Assembly (NCBI GenBank): GCA_036852015.1
Contig: JAANDG010000095.1
Span: 248,001 to 312,000, forward strand
Source: Pelodera strongyloides
Taxonomy: Eukaryota > Nematoda > Chromadorea > Rhabditida > Rhabditidae
Reading direction: 5' to 3'
Length of the DNA: 64,000 nt
Positions 13,480 to 25,091 of the stretch are shown here, piece after piece. The notes below the pieces were generated by a model. It was not told the DNA's origin. It saw nothing but the letters and a program-made list of their open reading frames with translations, and searched no databases. Every line of letters begins with the position of its first letter. The stretch's first letter is position 1. A program made the position numbers and the translations under genes.

Positions 13480-16321
13480 AAAAGTAGAATTTTTTAACAG
13501 AATTTGGAGTGAAATCTGGTCGCACACCGAACGAAACTGAACGTTATTGATCTGGAACAAAACATGAGAAAATGTGAACACATAATGGATGCATATGTGC
13601 GGATGAGCCGCGTGCTACTATTAGTGATTTGTTAGCCTTCCTTTTCGTGATTTATTTGTTCAATATTGGCGCAATAACACATCACCTCAAATGCTTCTAT
13701 AGTCATTTATGACCAAATACGAGCCAGAAACGATGTTTTGAGAAAGATGTAAATTTGCAAGAAATACAATGGATATTAAATAAACTCCAAATGAGACAAG
13801 AAAAATTGTGAACTAATTTTGTGTTTCTTTCTCACAAAAAGTTTGTATAATGATTGTGCGCGGATTTCTGACAGGTTCAAAAGCAAATATAAATTGTTGG
13901 TTCAGAGACAACATACTATCAGAGAATTACACGTGAAAGTAGTCAACAATTGAGACTGTGGTGCGGTTATTTGAAGTTTGCTTTGTTCGAAACTTTTATC
14001 ACATCCGTCGCCGAGGGTCCGTATCAACTTAAAGTTTATAATATAAATATCCCAAAAATGGTAAACTCCAGATCTTTTATGTGAAACAATGAAGATTTGC
14101 GGCCTATTGTTTAGGCATATATTAATTGCAAAACATTGTGCTTGCAAAATAGTTATTTGTGTCTTTCAAATTTGATGTCATCGCTAAGAACTAGTAGCTT
14201 GTTCTATGGAGTTTTACTTGGTGTAGGCGTTCGTTCAGATCACAAAATAGTCTTTATATTGGTCAAAAATTGAATAAAAGAGGCATTTAAAGAGGTAATG
14301 CTTTTGACTGCGGCCAATCCCTCGTAATTGGTCAATTGGAGGGAGAAAAACGAATACAAATTTAAATGAAGAAAGATGGTGATTGAGGGACGGACTCTTA
14401 CTTTTTAATTTTGCAGTTAAGTTTTCAGAAATTAATCGAAGATATTTGACAATCATTTCAGTCGCTACCGAAATATCTTTCAGTTTAATTATGTTAGTAA
14501 ACCCCTTGTGAGGCGAAAACACAATATGAAATAAAAAACATTAATATATGCAATATCCATACAGAACCACTTGTCCTTCAATGAGACTAGCCATTTGCAT
14601 TAGTGACCCTGTCAACAAGCATTTAGTGCAATTTAGTTATACAACGAAATGTTCGAAAAGAAAAATATTTCCGACAATTAGAGGAGCCGTGAATTTCCTC
14701 AACTAAGAACAACAATTTTTTCTCAACAATGAATATATTGACAATTATTTACTATACTCACATGTTCGCCGTTATGGCAGCCAGCAACTATTAACTGGAG
14801 AAGTTCTAGCCTCATTATCATTAATTAGCTGATAAATCAGTGGGCTGTCACAGCGAAAGATTGATTTCCAAATTGTGAAGGAGGAAGTTTTAACGATGAG
14901 CCATATTTGTTGAAAAAAAATCCGTGTTGCATCTCTTCCGAACTGGCTAGGCAACTTGCAAATTGAATCAGTAACGTCGTAGCATAGTTTAAGAAAGATC
15001 TCTTTGTTAGGAAGAGCGAGGGTTGTTGTGATATGAACTTGTACTTCCCTCGCTACGACTAGCTTAGCGTACAACAGAAGACTAATAAAAACAACTTAAT
15101 TGAAGTCACTCTGATGTTACGTTTACCTATTTGTTTTTACTTTAAATACAACCGAGACAAAACACGCACCTTCTTGTTGACAAGTGTGCCCTTTCTGTCA
15201 AATGTGAAATTATAAGTATGTCCAATACAGGAGTCAGTAATTGTCAGTCAGCATTTTTGTGGATAAGTGTTATTTGTGGTGGCAGTTATGTAACGACTAT
15301 TTGTGCCCCCCAAATTAGGGACCCCAAAATCACGGTTCATTGAGCTGACCGATAACCGCTTATAAAAGGAAAGACAGAGAAATGAGGCGTTGTTCCTTAT
15401 ATGGTGCTTTGAAATTCAAGATCTGTAATTCAAACGTAGTTATTTTCTTCGAAATACAAGTCACGTTTTCCAGGCAATTTTACTCTTTCACGCTATGTTT
15501 AATGAGAAAAAAATTCACGCGAAGCTACAAATAGGGAATAACGTCTATACAACTAACAAAAATATATTAGTATGACGAAGCAAATTTAAAATATTCAGTC
15601 AGTGCCATATGTGCTAGTAGCTGGACTAAGTTCTCGAGATTGTCGATGGAACCTCACATAACACTGGAGCATTGCTTCTAAGTTGTTAATGATCGTTGAG
15701 TCCTAATCTAAATTTCTAATGTTGAGAGCGAGACATCCTTGCTCGTCTGGCAACAATAATAACATATAAAAAAGAGTACGTGCATGTCTATTATTGTTTC
15801 TACGATAAGCGGGTAAACAAAGGAAACATCAGGCTTCGAAACAATAGAAAAAGCTCCTAAAGGATGCGGAAGTATTCTAAAAGTGATAGATTTGCAGGAG
15901 AAGAGCTCTAGCATCTACTCTTCCACGAGAGAGAATGTTCTCCCAAAAGGCTTGCGACATTAGGGCTAAATTTTGCGTACTCTAATTTCACACAGAGAGG
16001 AAATTTGACCCTAATTAACCATCTCTCGTTTCTGGAAATTTGGCACTTGTGCTGGGTGCATATCTAACCTTCTATTAGAAGTAAATGCGTAAAGAAGTTA
16101 GAGAAGTCATTTAAAAGCAAAAAAGGACTGCATTTAGCTGTTCTCTTCATGATTGTTTCACATATGGCCTCGACAAAAAAGTGTTCTTCCGTATCTAATA
16201 TGACAAAAATAGGCAATGGTTCCGCACTCTCATATGTGTAAGATGAAGCGATTGCCATAAATAGGCGCAACACAGGAATAGGTTTGTTCTCGATGGTCGC
16301 TTTCCGTCTCAGAATGCTCAA
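13480..16321 (-). other. Candidate ectodomain exons upstream of the TM exon
   Basis: Several coding-like segments on the minus strand probably belong to the membrane-protein gene ending at 12287. A 111-nt exon at 13917-14027 (37 codons, donor GTATGT) joins in phase 0 to one starting at 13551 (acceptor TTGTTCCAG), whose 3' end I cannot fix. A helical segment at 14402-14504 ends at a consensus donor GTAAGAG. A coding-like block lies within 14.77-15.07 kb. A segment ending at 16069 contains LPIFVILDTEEHFFVE and joins in phase to one with SQAFWENILSRGRVDARALL near 15.95 kb. Phases do not close over the whole set, so exons are missing or wrong, and some may belong to a second gene. No domain was recognised. 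Confidence 0.3.
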
Positions 16322-17092
16322 ATGCGATGAGAGGATGTGTCGTTAAGGAATTGATAAATTATTCCGTGTTTACGGACTGAATTACTGTAGTGGTCAGCGG
16401 TCGTGAGCGAATTTTTAAATATTTACAATGCATGATTTACGAGCTTCACTTCAGACGAACGATTTATGTATGTAATCCCAGTCGTTAAAGAAATAATGAT
16501 GGTGTTCTCCATGGTAGCAAAAAAAACACATAAAGAAATAAATTATAGCTGGTTTTTCAGTGCTTGTCATTTTGGATAGAAATTCTCAGGCGCACTAAAA
16601 ACTAACTTTTGTTCACAACAAAGATATCGGAATCACCAAATGATGTTATTATTTTGATTTTTTTTTAGGAATCATAAAGGTAGAAGGTAAAATGATGAGA
16701 GACTGAACGAAGGGTCTACAGGGAAGAAAAAACACCTCTGCAGCAGTCTCTGAATAAACACGTCATCGATTTTCTGTTCACCATGTACTTTTGTGTATTG
16801 TGCCGTTCTTGTGCGAAATGCAAAAGGGAAGCCTGCGAATTAATATTTATTAGTCATTGAACACTTATTTATTAATATAATTCAATAATGTTATTTACAC
16901 GTATTTCGAACAATCTTGACTGTTCTTCGTCGTACGGATGAACGGGCATTTCTGAAATGTTTTGTTTAGTTTTCTTCTTAGTTAAGATTCCGAAACAAGG
17001 CAAATGATGAAAGACCAAACGTGTTTATTCAGCAATTAGTGCGACTCTAATTTGGCTCCAATTGCGAGTTATTGCCATAGACTTATATGCTA

Positions 17093-20000
17093 TTAACACA
17101 ATATTTTTACTTGTTTTATGTGTATAAAATTGCTGACCGGGTCCGGACACGAAAGAGGGAGTGAAGGTGAGGATAGGTCCCCTTTGGTCGTTTTCTTTCC
17201 AACAGGCTCCAGCATATTCTTCCACAACCAAGTGGACACAAGTGCGTGTCCCTTCTGCGAGAAGTGGAAACAATCGGGAGCAAAGAACGACAGATCGGGA
17301 TGACCATCCTGAAGGAGAAACAATTTCTTGGAACGTCTTTATTGACCAGATGTGTTTAACCGTTTCTTATACTTAGTTGCAAGGCTTGCAGTGAGCACTA
17401 AGTTTTGATCACAAAAAAGGAGAATACGTAGAATGCAATTCCCATCAAAGAAGGTCAGTATGAAAGCAATCAAAGCAATAAACGCATAATCGTGTCTGCG
17501 CTAACTGACCGCCCACGGTGCCTTCGTGATTTCGTTGAAGAAAGGCTGTACGACGAGAGTGAAATCGTCCTTTTTGTCAAATATTCCCTTGGTCATTAAT
17601 TGTCCCTCGAGTTGTTGGTACTGAGTGCAGATCTAAACTTAAGAAGTTGCGAACACCAGTGTCCCATCAAATTAGTAAACTTTAATAAGCAATATGTCAA
17701 AACTCAAAACCTTTCCAATATCAGCATTTGTGTAGTTCATGTTTTGCTCGCATCCGCATTCCTTGCTGTAACATGGTTATTATTTACAGTATTGAAGTAA
17801 TGATAATTACTTAAACGGGTGCGTAACCCCACGCCAAGATACTGGAACTCTTACGTATGAAGGGCAGTGCAGAACATTTTTCCGGAGTCAACATCTCTAA
17901 CAATTTCCAGATGAAGCATTGAGACCAAGTTTACGAGTACACGAGGAACACGGTCATAGATGTATTGAATCGCCTCCTGGATCTCAACCACGCAATTTGG
18001 AGGATCATAACTCTAAATGCATTCTATAGATTATTAAAATGATCAAAATATACATACAATGTGTCAACCAATGCCTTTTGATATACAATTATGTGGGAGA
18101 AATTATGACGTCGCAACTTGTGGAAATATTGTATGATTACATTTATAATGGAAGTTAAGGAACGGGAGTAAAGATCTATATTCGGTAGTAGATCAAATCA
18201 ATGACTTCCGAAACATACTGGGTGCCTGCAATATCCACAAACGTCGTTACCACCGATAAAGATGTTGAGTAGTTTCCAGTCGTTGGCCATATCCACATCC
18301 TAAACTTAATTAACTTGCACAAGTGTGATGAAACGTCGAATTGACTTCATGCGTCTGATTGTCAAACAAAGATGTCATGCCATGATTTACGTGTAGATAG
18401 AAGAGATGGCGGAAAAATAGAAAGTGAATTTCTGGCAGCAGGAAAGATGGCTGCTTTTCTTGGCCAGTTCTAATACCAGTTCAAAACGTTATAACCTCTG
18501 GGTGAGCGTTCAGCCTATTGACTAGATCCTGCGCTTGACTAGGAAGATCCTTTGCATTCGCACCGGGAACAGCCACGTTTAGTTGTGCATGCTGAAAATA
18601 AATAACATTATCTTCCCTTATGATTTGCATACATATGCTATAGATCTTTTGGTGCTTGCATACAATTTTTCTTCGATGTAGCTTGCGCACCGAGATAGCT
18701 TTTTTGGCACTGCAGTGAATCATGATCACAAAACTTCTAATACAACTTCTACTATTTATTTTTATGCAGCTGATTGTGATTTTGTGGAAAATTTATGGCG
18801 AAATCACTAATAAATGGTAATAGTAGTCAAATAAACAGCGTACCTCGTATACAATTTCGCCACCGATTCCTTTCGAATATCCGAACAACTTCGGGTTATA
18901 CTTCTTGAGAATATCTGAAAACCAGTTTTTTTTGTATAAATTTTTGTATAAAGGGGGCGTCGTGGCCCACTTTGGGGGCGTCGTGGCCCACTGGCAAAGT
19001 TCTCGTCTCTCACCCATACGACCCGGGTTCGAATCCCGCCCAGTGCTACCATCTTGCAAACATGCCACGGCGTCGGGAATAAAGTTAAGGCGCTCCCCTT
19101 GCCTAGCCTTAGGACGGACCTTTCGCTCTGTATTATCTTCTGTGCCGTCTTCTACCGTCTACTTCACTCTATGGAACACATCGGCTAAGAGACACCGCCT
19201 TGGGTTGGAGCTAAAAATGAAGATCCCCGACCTCGAGAGCAAACGGGACCCTGGATTCTACATGCTTAAGTCTATGTGTGATGATTGTATGTCTGAATAA
19301 AGTGGTATTCACACATTTATAAATATAATTTCTCCTTAAACGAGCACAGAGTCCAATAAGTTGAATACCTTGCCTTATCTCGGTTTGTTTACTTGCTGGG
19401 GGAAAATCTCTTATCTGAGATGACGTTCCCAAAAAGGAGAAAGAAAGTAAAACTCTTACTTGGAATGGTGACATGTTCGTCAAGGGACTTGTCTCCTCCC
19501 GCTAAGAAAGCCAATCCTCTGTACTGAAGAATTACAGCCAAAACGTCTTCCGCGCCAGCACCATTGGCTGCCTAAAACCAATTGAAAAATGCCAACCAAA
19601 CAAAAAATCCAACCGAACGGCTCTTTGGGAAAGAGGAACAGTTTGAGCATCAGGACTGAAACTAACATAAAGAGTGAAAAGAGAAGTGCGTGGTTAATTT
19701 TGCAGGGAATTAATAGAATACATACCGTGAGTGAGTCTCCGAGGGCCATTACAACTTTGATATCAGCTGGTCTGAGTGCATGGACACTCTTTGGTATTTG
19801 AGGGGAAGGCCTCATCAACTGAGCATCACACGAATAACCAGGAGCACCAATGTCGGGTAGAACACTAAAATGATTTTTTCGTCCAGGCACAAATTCAGGG
19901 TGGAAACTGGGAAAAAGGGCTCTCTGATGTAACCCAAACTATGTTAGCGCTATTGCGCTAATAGTAATTATATAAGAATATTTAAAATTCACATTAATAT

Positions 20001-20237
20001 CGTGGTGATTTTTTATTAGATGACTATTAAGAACAAGCAGTGTTTTAGATACACAAAAAAATATGATTCTGTGAAAAAAAACATACCCGAAGACAGTTGA
20101 CACACAGCATAGAAATCCTGAATGAAGTATGTGTATAGTCAAGTCTTTTTATGGTAAGCTAATGGTGAGAATATAAATAATACCAAAAAAAACCCAAAGA
20201 ATATAGGATAAATTGACCGACCTAAAAGGCGAATCAT
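17093..20237 (-). CDS. Phospholipase B1-like GDSL lipase
   Basis: An 11-exon model (20237-20222, 20117-20087, 19906-19726, 19571-19460, 18914-18844, 18591-18496, 18299-18219, 18012-17855, 17765-17711, 17632-17510, 17308-17093) gives 379 residues with all phases closed. The family hydrolyses acyl esters of phospholipids and other lipids. All SGNH blocks are visible: VHALRPADIK then GDSL with the nucleophile Ser74, RGLAFLAGGD, FIGGND with Asn187, and DLSFFAPDCFH with Asp320 and His323. A signal peptide (MIRLLGFLCCVSTVFG) appears only if the first two short exons are right; those are the weakest part, because the first donor is poor. Vertebrate PLB1 has four tandem repeats and a membrane anchor. 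This protein has one unit and no anchor, so it is predicted to be secreted. A SINE sits in the intron between 18914 and 19460. Confidence 0.9.
18953..19310 (+). mobile_element. tRNA-derived SINE
   Basis: A tRNA-like head carries an A box (TGGCCCACTGG, 18984-18994) and a perfect B box (GGTTCGAATCC, 19026-19036) at tRNA-like spacing. It does not fold as a real tRNA: the acceptor strands do not pair. An unrelated tail of about 260 bases follows. The first 19 bases of the head occur twice (18953-18971 and 18974-18992). The element is antisense to the phospholipase B gene and lies wholly in its intron. The 3' boundary is approximate and no exact target-site duplication was seen. The tail is G+C-rich compared with the intron around it. 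Confidence 0.8.
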
Positions 20238-22100
20238 CGCGGGACGGTGATCGACTGAATAATTGACTGCGTTCTTATCTATGTCTTTACTCGGGAAGAA
20301 TGTTATCAGAACGCAACAAAATATGACCGCACCAAGGGAAAAATGTGACTGCAGCACACGCTGTTCTGCATGACGGAGGGAATTTCCAAAATATATTGGG
20401 GTTTCTAGGGCAGATTGTCCTCCAGGTATGATAAAATCCACAGTATTCTGGAACTAGATCATTCTATTTACGGTTAACGGTAGTTACGGTACTATTTGTT
20501 TCATGAATTTCTCCAAGCTTGGAATACACATGTACCGTACATTAACATTATATGTACACATTTAGGTAACTGAGTTCGGGCTAAATATATGGAAGTGAAA
20601 CTAGTTAGTGCAAACAAGTACATGGGACATCCTTTGGAACATTGGAAAGTATTCAACAGTTTTCTCAAAAAAAAAACTGCGGTTTATAAATGAACGGCTT
20701 ATTGTCTGCAATGGAATCTAGATGAATTGAACTGTGTTTGTAACAGCTCCGAATCAGTTTAATGAGCTGTCTATTCAATATGGTAAGCATTTCTATTCAA
20801 AAGAGAAAAGAAGTGCGAATGAACACTACGCCTAAGTACAATACACAGGTGCTTATGGCGGGAGTTTAAATTGCCTATTAAATGTCCGACACCTCGGAAT
20901 TTTTGCCAATCCCCGGCAATCGGGCTAGTAGGATTTTTCCCATACGAAATCCGAAAAAAAACGTGCACTTATTTTTTTTCGTGTGTGAATGTTCTTGAAA
21001 GATTTTTGTAACAAACCCACCAAACAGAAGAGCCGAAGAAATATAATTGTAAAAAATTCGAAGAAATATAATTGTTACACCTCTTATTTCATCGTTACAG
21101 GATTTCTGATTAACGTCTTCTGAGTGTGCCGTCATCTACCATGCTAAACAGCTGTTATTTAGTAGGTGTATGAGAAAACTACGGTGACCGTATTTTCCCA
21201 AATCGATCGTAACGATGATGATATGTCGATTCCAACATTGGATTAGTTTTTGGCTCTACATGAACTAACATTTCACAAAAAAGATCCACATTCCTCCGTT
21301 TTTCGGTCTCCAGTACTCCAAAATTTGCATTGAGCGATGGTTTTGTTGAATGAATGAAAATGACCTTGTCAAGATCGGTCAACTGCCCCATTCAATGTTG
21401 CATTTTGACACAGTTTTACGATCAGTTACACAAACAGTGTGACAAGTACCTGCGCGGCCACTTTACCCTTTCTATTGTCGTTTTCATTGTTACTGCTTTC
21501 TGGAAATCCAGAGACAACACAATTTATGTGTGCAAATTGTCGCTTTATGTGAACAATAATTTAATAAATCACAACAAGCAAAATGGTTATTATTCATTAA
21601 TTTCCATACCCAATTATAAATTCTGTTCAAGTGCAAATTCGAGTTATTATTGGTTTCGTAATTGTTTGTCTAATATTCACTCCCAGCGTGCATGTGCATG
21701 AACAAATCTGGTGATCACATATTGATGCTAAATTCCTTGGAAGAAATCGCGAACAAAACGATGCGTACAGACGAAATGCATAATAGGCAAATATTAGCTT
21801 TTCTTCTGCAGAAGTCACACACAGGGAAACCGGACGCAGATCTGCATTCACGCTGAGATGGCGATCAGTGCAAGTAATTGTTGGAGATTCATATTTGTTT
21901 ATGCAACATTTACTGTATTTTGCGATAAAAGATTACATCACTCGCACTTTATTTCGTATCATGTGTTTGATTGAATTGTCATGTAAACCAACGTTATGTA
22001 TTCATAGTGGTGTCGTTTGATCACTTATCTTACTTGTAGAGCAATTAACTATGGTCTGCATTTCATAGGTGTAATTCAAAGCTGGGGTGTTTACCAGAGA
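20238..22100. other. Intergenic stretch 5' of phospholipase B
   Basis: No gene recognised. It should contain the phospholipase B promoter. A 17-bp direct repeat (CGAAGAAATATAATTGT) lies at 21034-21050 and 21059-21075. A minus-strand open segment near 21.2-21.4 kb is mildly coding-like but has no splice partners. Confidence 0.4.
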
Positions 22101-22103
22101 AAA

Positions 22104-24400
22104 GTTACCGGGCCATGGGCACATCTTGCTTGTTCTTGCGGCCCACCATTTCATCCGCTTTTCCGAGCATAGAACTGCGCCTTTTCCGCTTACGAATCAG
22201 AGACTAGTATAGTCTTACGCATAGAAGTGGCACCGCACTGTTTGCACGCAACTTCTTGCACCCAAGAACAATCGCCGCGACAACAATTTGGCCGACTACA
22301 ATCATTTTTTTTTGTAACAGCTCATCGAATTACAAAACACTCAAAGCGTTGCTTTTCTGTTCACTTATTCGTTCAACGTCGACTTCATTTTAACTAACCG
22401 TTCGTCTCTGTATTCAAACGCGACTATATTGAGTTTTATTTAGAGCGGGACTGTGTTCGTAAGCTACTCCATAAGACTTTGCAAGTATTGACACTCCTTG
22501 TTCGGTATCAGCTTGAGGTAAAACTGTGATGGTCAATCTGGCAAGACCACTATAAAGTTAAATAAACCATTTTGTCGTTTTTCTCCCTACAAAATATAAA
22601 ATATACTTTGGATTAGATCGGGTGAATCGTTTTCATAATTATTAGACCGTGCTCGTCATCCTATTGTACTTCTTACGGGCAGCCGTCCTTGAGACCTGTA
22701 ATCGATATACCGTTGTGGTTTTTCACACTGACAAATTGCTTACTTTTGACATTTCGTTCTCGACACAGTTGTCCCTCAACATTTAAAAATTGAGGTTGGC
22801 ATTTTGTATATGTTTTGTTATTTAAAAAAATCACCTTTCTTTTGCATATGTGCTTATTTACAAATACAGAAAAGTAGCACAACAAGGTGATGTTACAGGC
22901 AGGATAACCTATCTAGCATAATACAACGGGTTATGCTAGACAGTTGCTAGATGCTATGGAATAGATCTCGTATTCATGCCAATCCGGTATGAAAATCCAA
23001 ACTGCCTTTGTTACCTTTGTTTATGCAACGGTTGCTGTCAATATGTATCCCTGCACTGTGCAATATACGAAGTGTGTGATGCATGCATATATTTTGTTTA
23101 GTGTTTTAGAATGGCACTTTTCGTCGCCCAGTCTTGATTTGTAATTTAAATGCTTTCGTAGTTTTGATTCTTGACTGTTTTCTAGGAATAAGAAAAGCTA
23201 AGACTCATGTCATGTATTTGTCTGTTATGACGTGCAACTGTACATTCACTGTACTACCGTACTGATTCAGTCATGGCTCTAGGCCGACAACTTAACATTT
23301 CTTTTGTTACGATTGTTGTGCGTAATTCACGCTGCATCGCTTCCGAAAACTTGCCCTTTCAAGCCGCCGACTAGGCCGTATTGCTAAGACGTTTTCTTAT
23401 TAATGTTTTCAATCGTACCAGTGAATCAAGAAATTACCGTAACACAACATGACTTTGTCTGTGTGAGCGCCACCTTCAAAATCAGTTAGTAGCTATTTAT
23501 CTACCAGTAACAATCCCTGGCCGCTTCTTAGGCTTGCTACACATTTGGAACATTTTCCTTTCAGCACATAGCGCATAGAGTTTAAATATGGAAATTTATC
23601 AATAGCCACATATGAATTTATGAAAAAAATTGTCTTCTCTTTGATTTATGTTTAGTAGGGATAATAAATGTATCTATATGACCAAATCGTTAAAACAACT
23701 ACCAAATCTGAAGTATTCGTTGATTAATTCGAGATTTATGATTGTAGTGATCAGTAAGTGTGTGTGTCAGGGCGCGGGAATAGTTCGACTGGTTGCCCGC
23801 ACTCCAAAGTAAACATCGGGTCGCTTGTCACCCAACCTCTTACCGGCAGCCACAGTAGCTACTCATTGCGGGGAAACATCCCCGCTTATATCATTTTATC
23901 GATCGATAATCAACAATCTATCGATCAATAATCAGCATTTTGCATGCTAAATAATCAAGCATTTTTCTTAGACAAAGTCACCCGGGTCCGCCTAATTTTC
24001 CCGTTTATGTGCCTCTATTTTCTATATAGAAATACTTGTCATACTAGAGGCTTTGAGCGAAGATGAATTCCAAAGTCACACTCTAAACTTGACAGATGAC
24101 ATACGCACTAAATTCCATACAAGTTAAATTTGGTTGAATTTGTTGGTCTAGAAATCAAGTGGCTAACTCAAAATAGTGCCTTTGTAGTGTTTGTGTTTAA
24201 CATTGGCACACCTACTGACCGGCGGAATTTGAAGCATGTTTTATACGAAATCTCGCCTTGCTTCCGCCTTCCTGTTCTAACCCAAAGCGGTCCTGTTTGC
24301 CAGAGTCGCGAGTCCGTTATTCGGGGGGACTGAGTTTGTTTAAGGCCGCAGATGGACCTCTCGATATCGATTCCATAATCTGACACTGAAAATTCGCTCA
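22104..24400 (-). other. Unassembled coding-like exons
   Basis: Several minus-strand segments look like exons of an unrecognised gene. One near 24.21-24.39 kb is flanked by AATTTTCAG and a GTCAGT donor and contains GIDIERSICGLKQTQ. A short start-like exon at about 23.85 kb (MSSYCGC) has a strong GTAAGAG donor. A segment at 22675-22729 joins in phase to one at about 22430-22548 containing VLPQADTEQGVSILAKSYG. A terminal segment at about 22104-22206 contains SSMLGKADEMVGRKNK and then a stop. Some joins are phase-consistent, but competing frames exist and one alternative implies a 30-nt intron, which is too short. Treat this as a region with a probable hidden gene, not a gene model. Confidence 0.3.
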
Positions 24401-25071
24401 CTATTTAATACTACACTTTTTTCTTGTCCTTCCTTTATAACCAGTAAGCCAGCACATGATGCATATATACATTTGATTATTCTAAACGAACATGTTCCAC
24501 TACAACACGCAACAAAAGACTATTGATATGCGCTTTTATTGGACATGCAGTCGAAACACCAATGATTGTAGTATACACTTTGTTCGCTTGTTTCTTTTTT
24601 TTAGATATTATTACATATTGAGCAAACTTCGATCGCATAACAGACATTAGCTGTATTTAAAAAAAAAGTAATAATTAACAAAGTACATTTCCTCCACACA
24701 ATGCGACGATTAAGCAATGATGATCACTAAATTCATGATGCTAGCTTGACCATATTTATATCCCCTCAAACAGTATGACCGAATTAGATACGTGAAAATC
24801 CTTTGTATGTGAAAATGCCCGTTTTGTGGTCCACTTCAAACAACGCAACCCCTCAATGTTCTTTTTGTGTCTTTTTTGAGCATCCTGTAAAAAGGAACTG
24901 ACTCTTGCTGGATATCGAGTGCTTCAGTTCGCTCGATATGCACAGTTGAATAATTCATAAATTTTTGTGATTTATTGTGCGATGATTTCTTCTGTGTAGA
25001 GCTTTTTTTTTACTTTTGTAGTTCTGGTATAGTTGCGTCTAAATTATAATCTTAACTTTAGGATTTGGTTT

Positions 25072-25086
25072 AACCTCTTCTCCCAG
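25072..25086 (+). promoter_or_regulatory. 3' splice acceptor 5 nt before the start codon
   Basis: A pyrimidine-rich acceptor (ACCTCTTCTCCCAG) ends five bases before the ATG of the GBD/FH3 gene. In nematodes this is the usual position of a spliced-leader trans-splice site; it could equally be the end of a 5'-UTR cis-intron. It supports the choice of ATG at 25092. Confidence 0.6.
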
Positions 25087-25091
25087 GGGAG

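Noticed and set aside
18984..19052. A functional tRNA gene
   Set aside because: The A and B boxes are good, but acceptor and anticodon stems do not pair and the sequence continues into a SINE tail.
18905..19300. A 131-codon + strand protein containing HWQSSRLSPIRPGFESRP
   Set aside because: This is the conceptual translation of the tRNA-like head of the SINE, a common annotation artefact.
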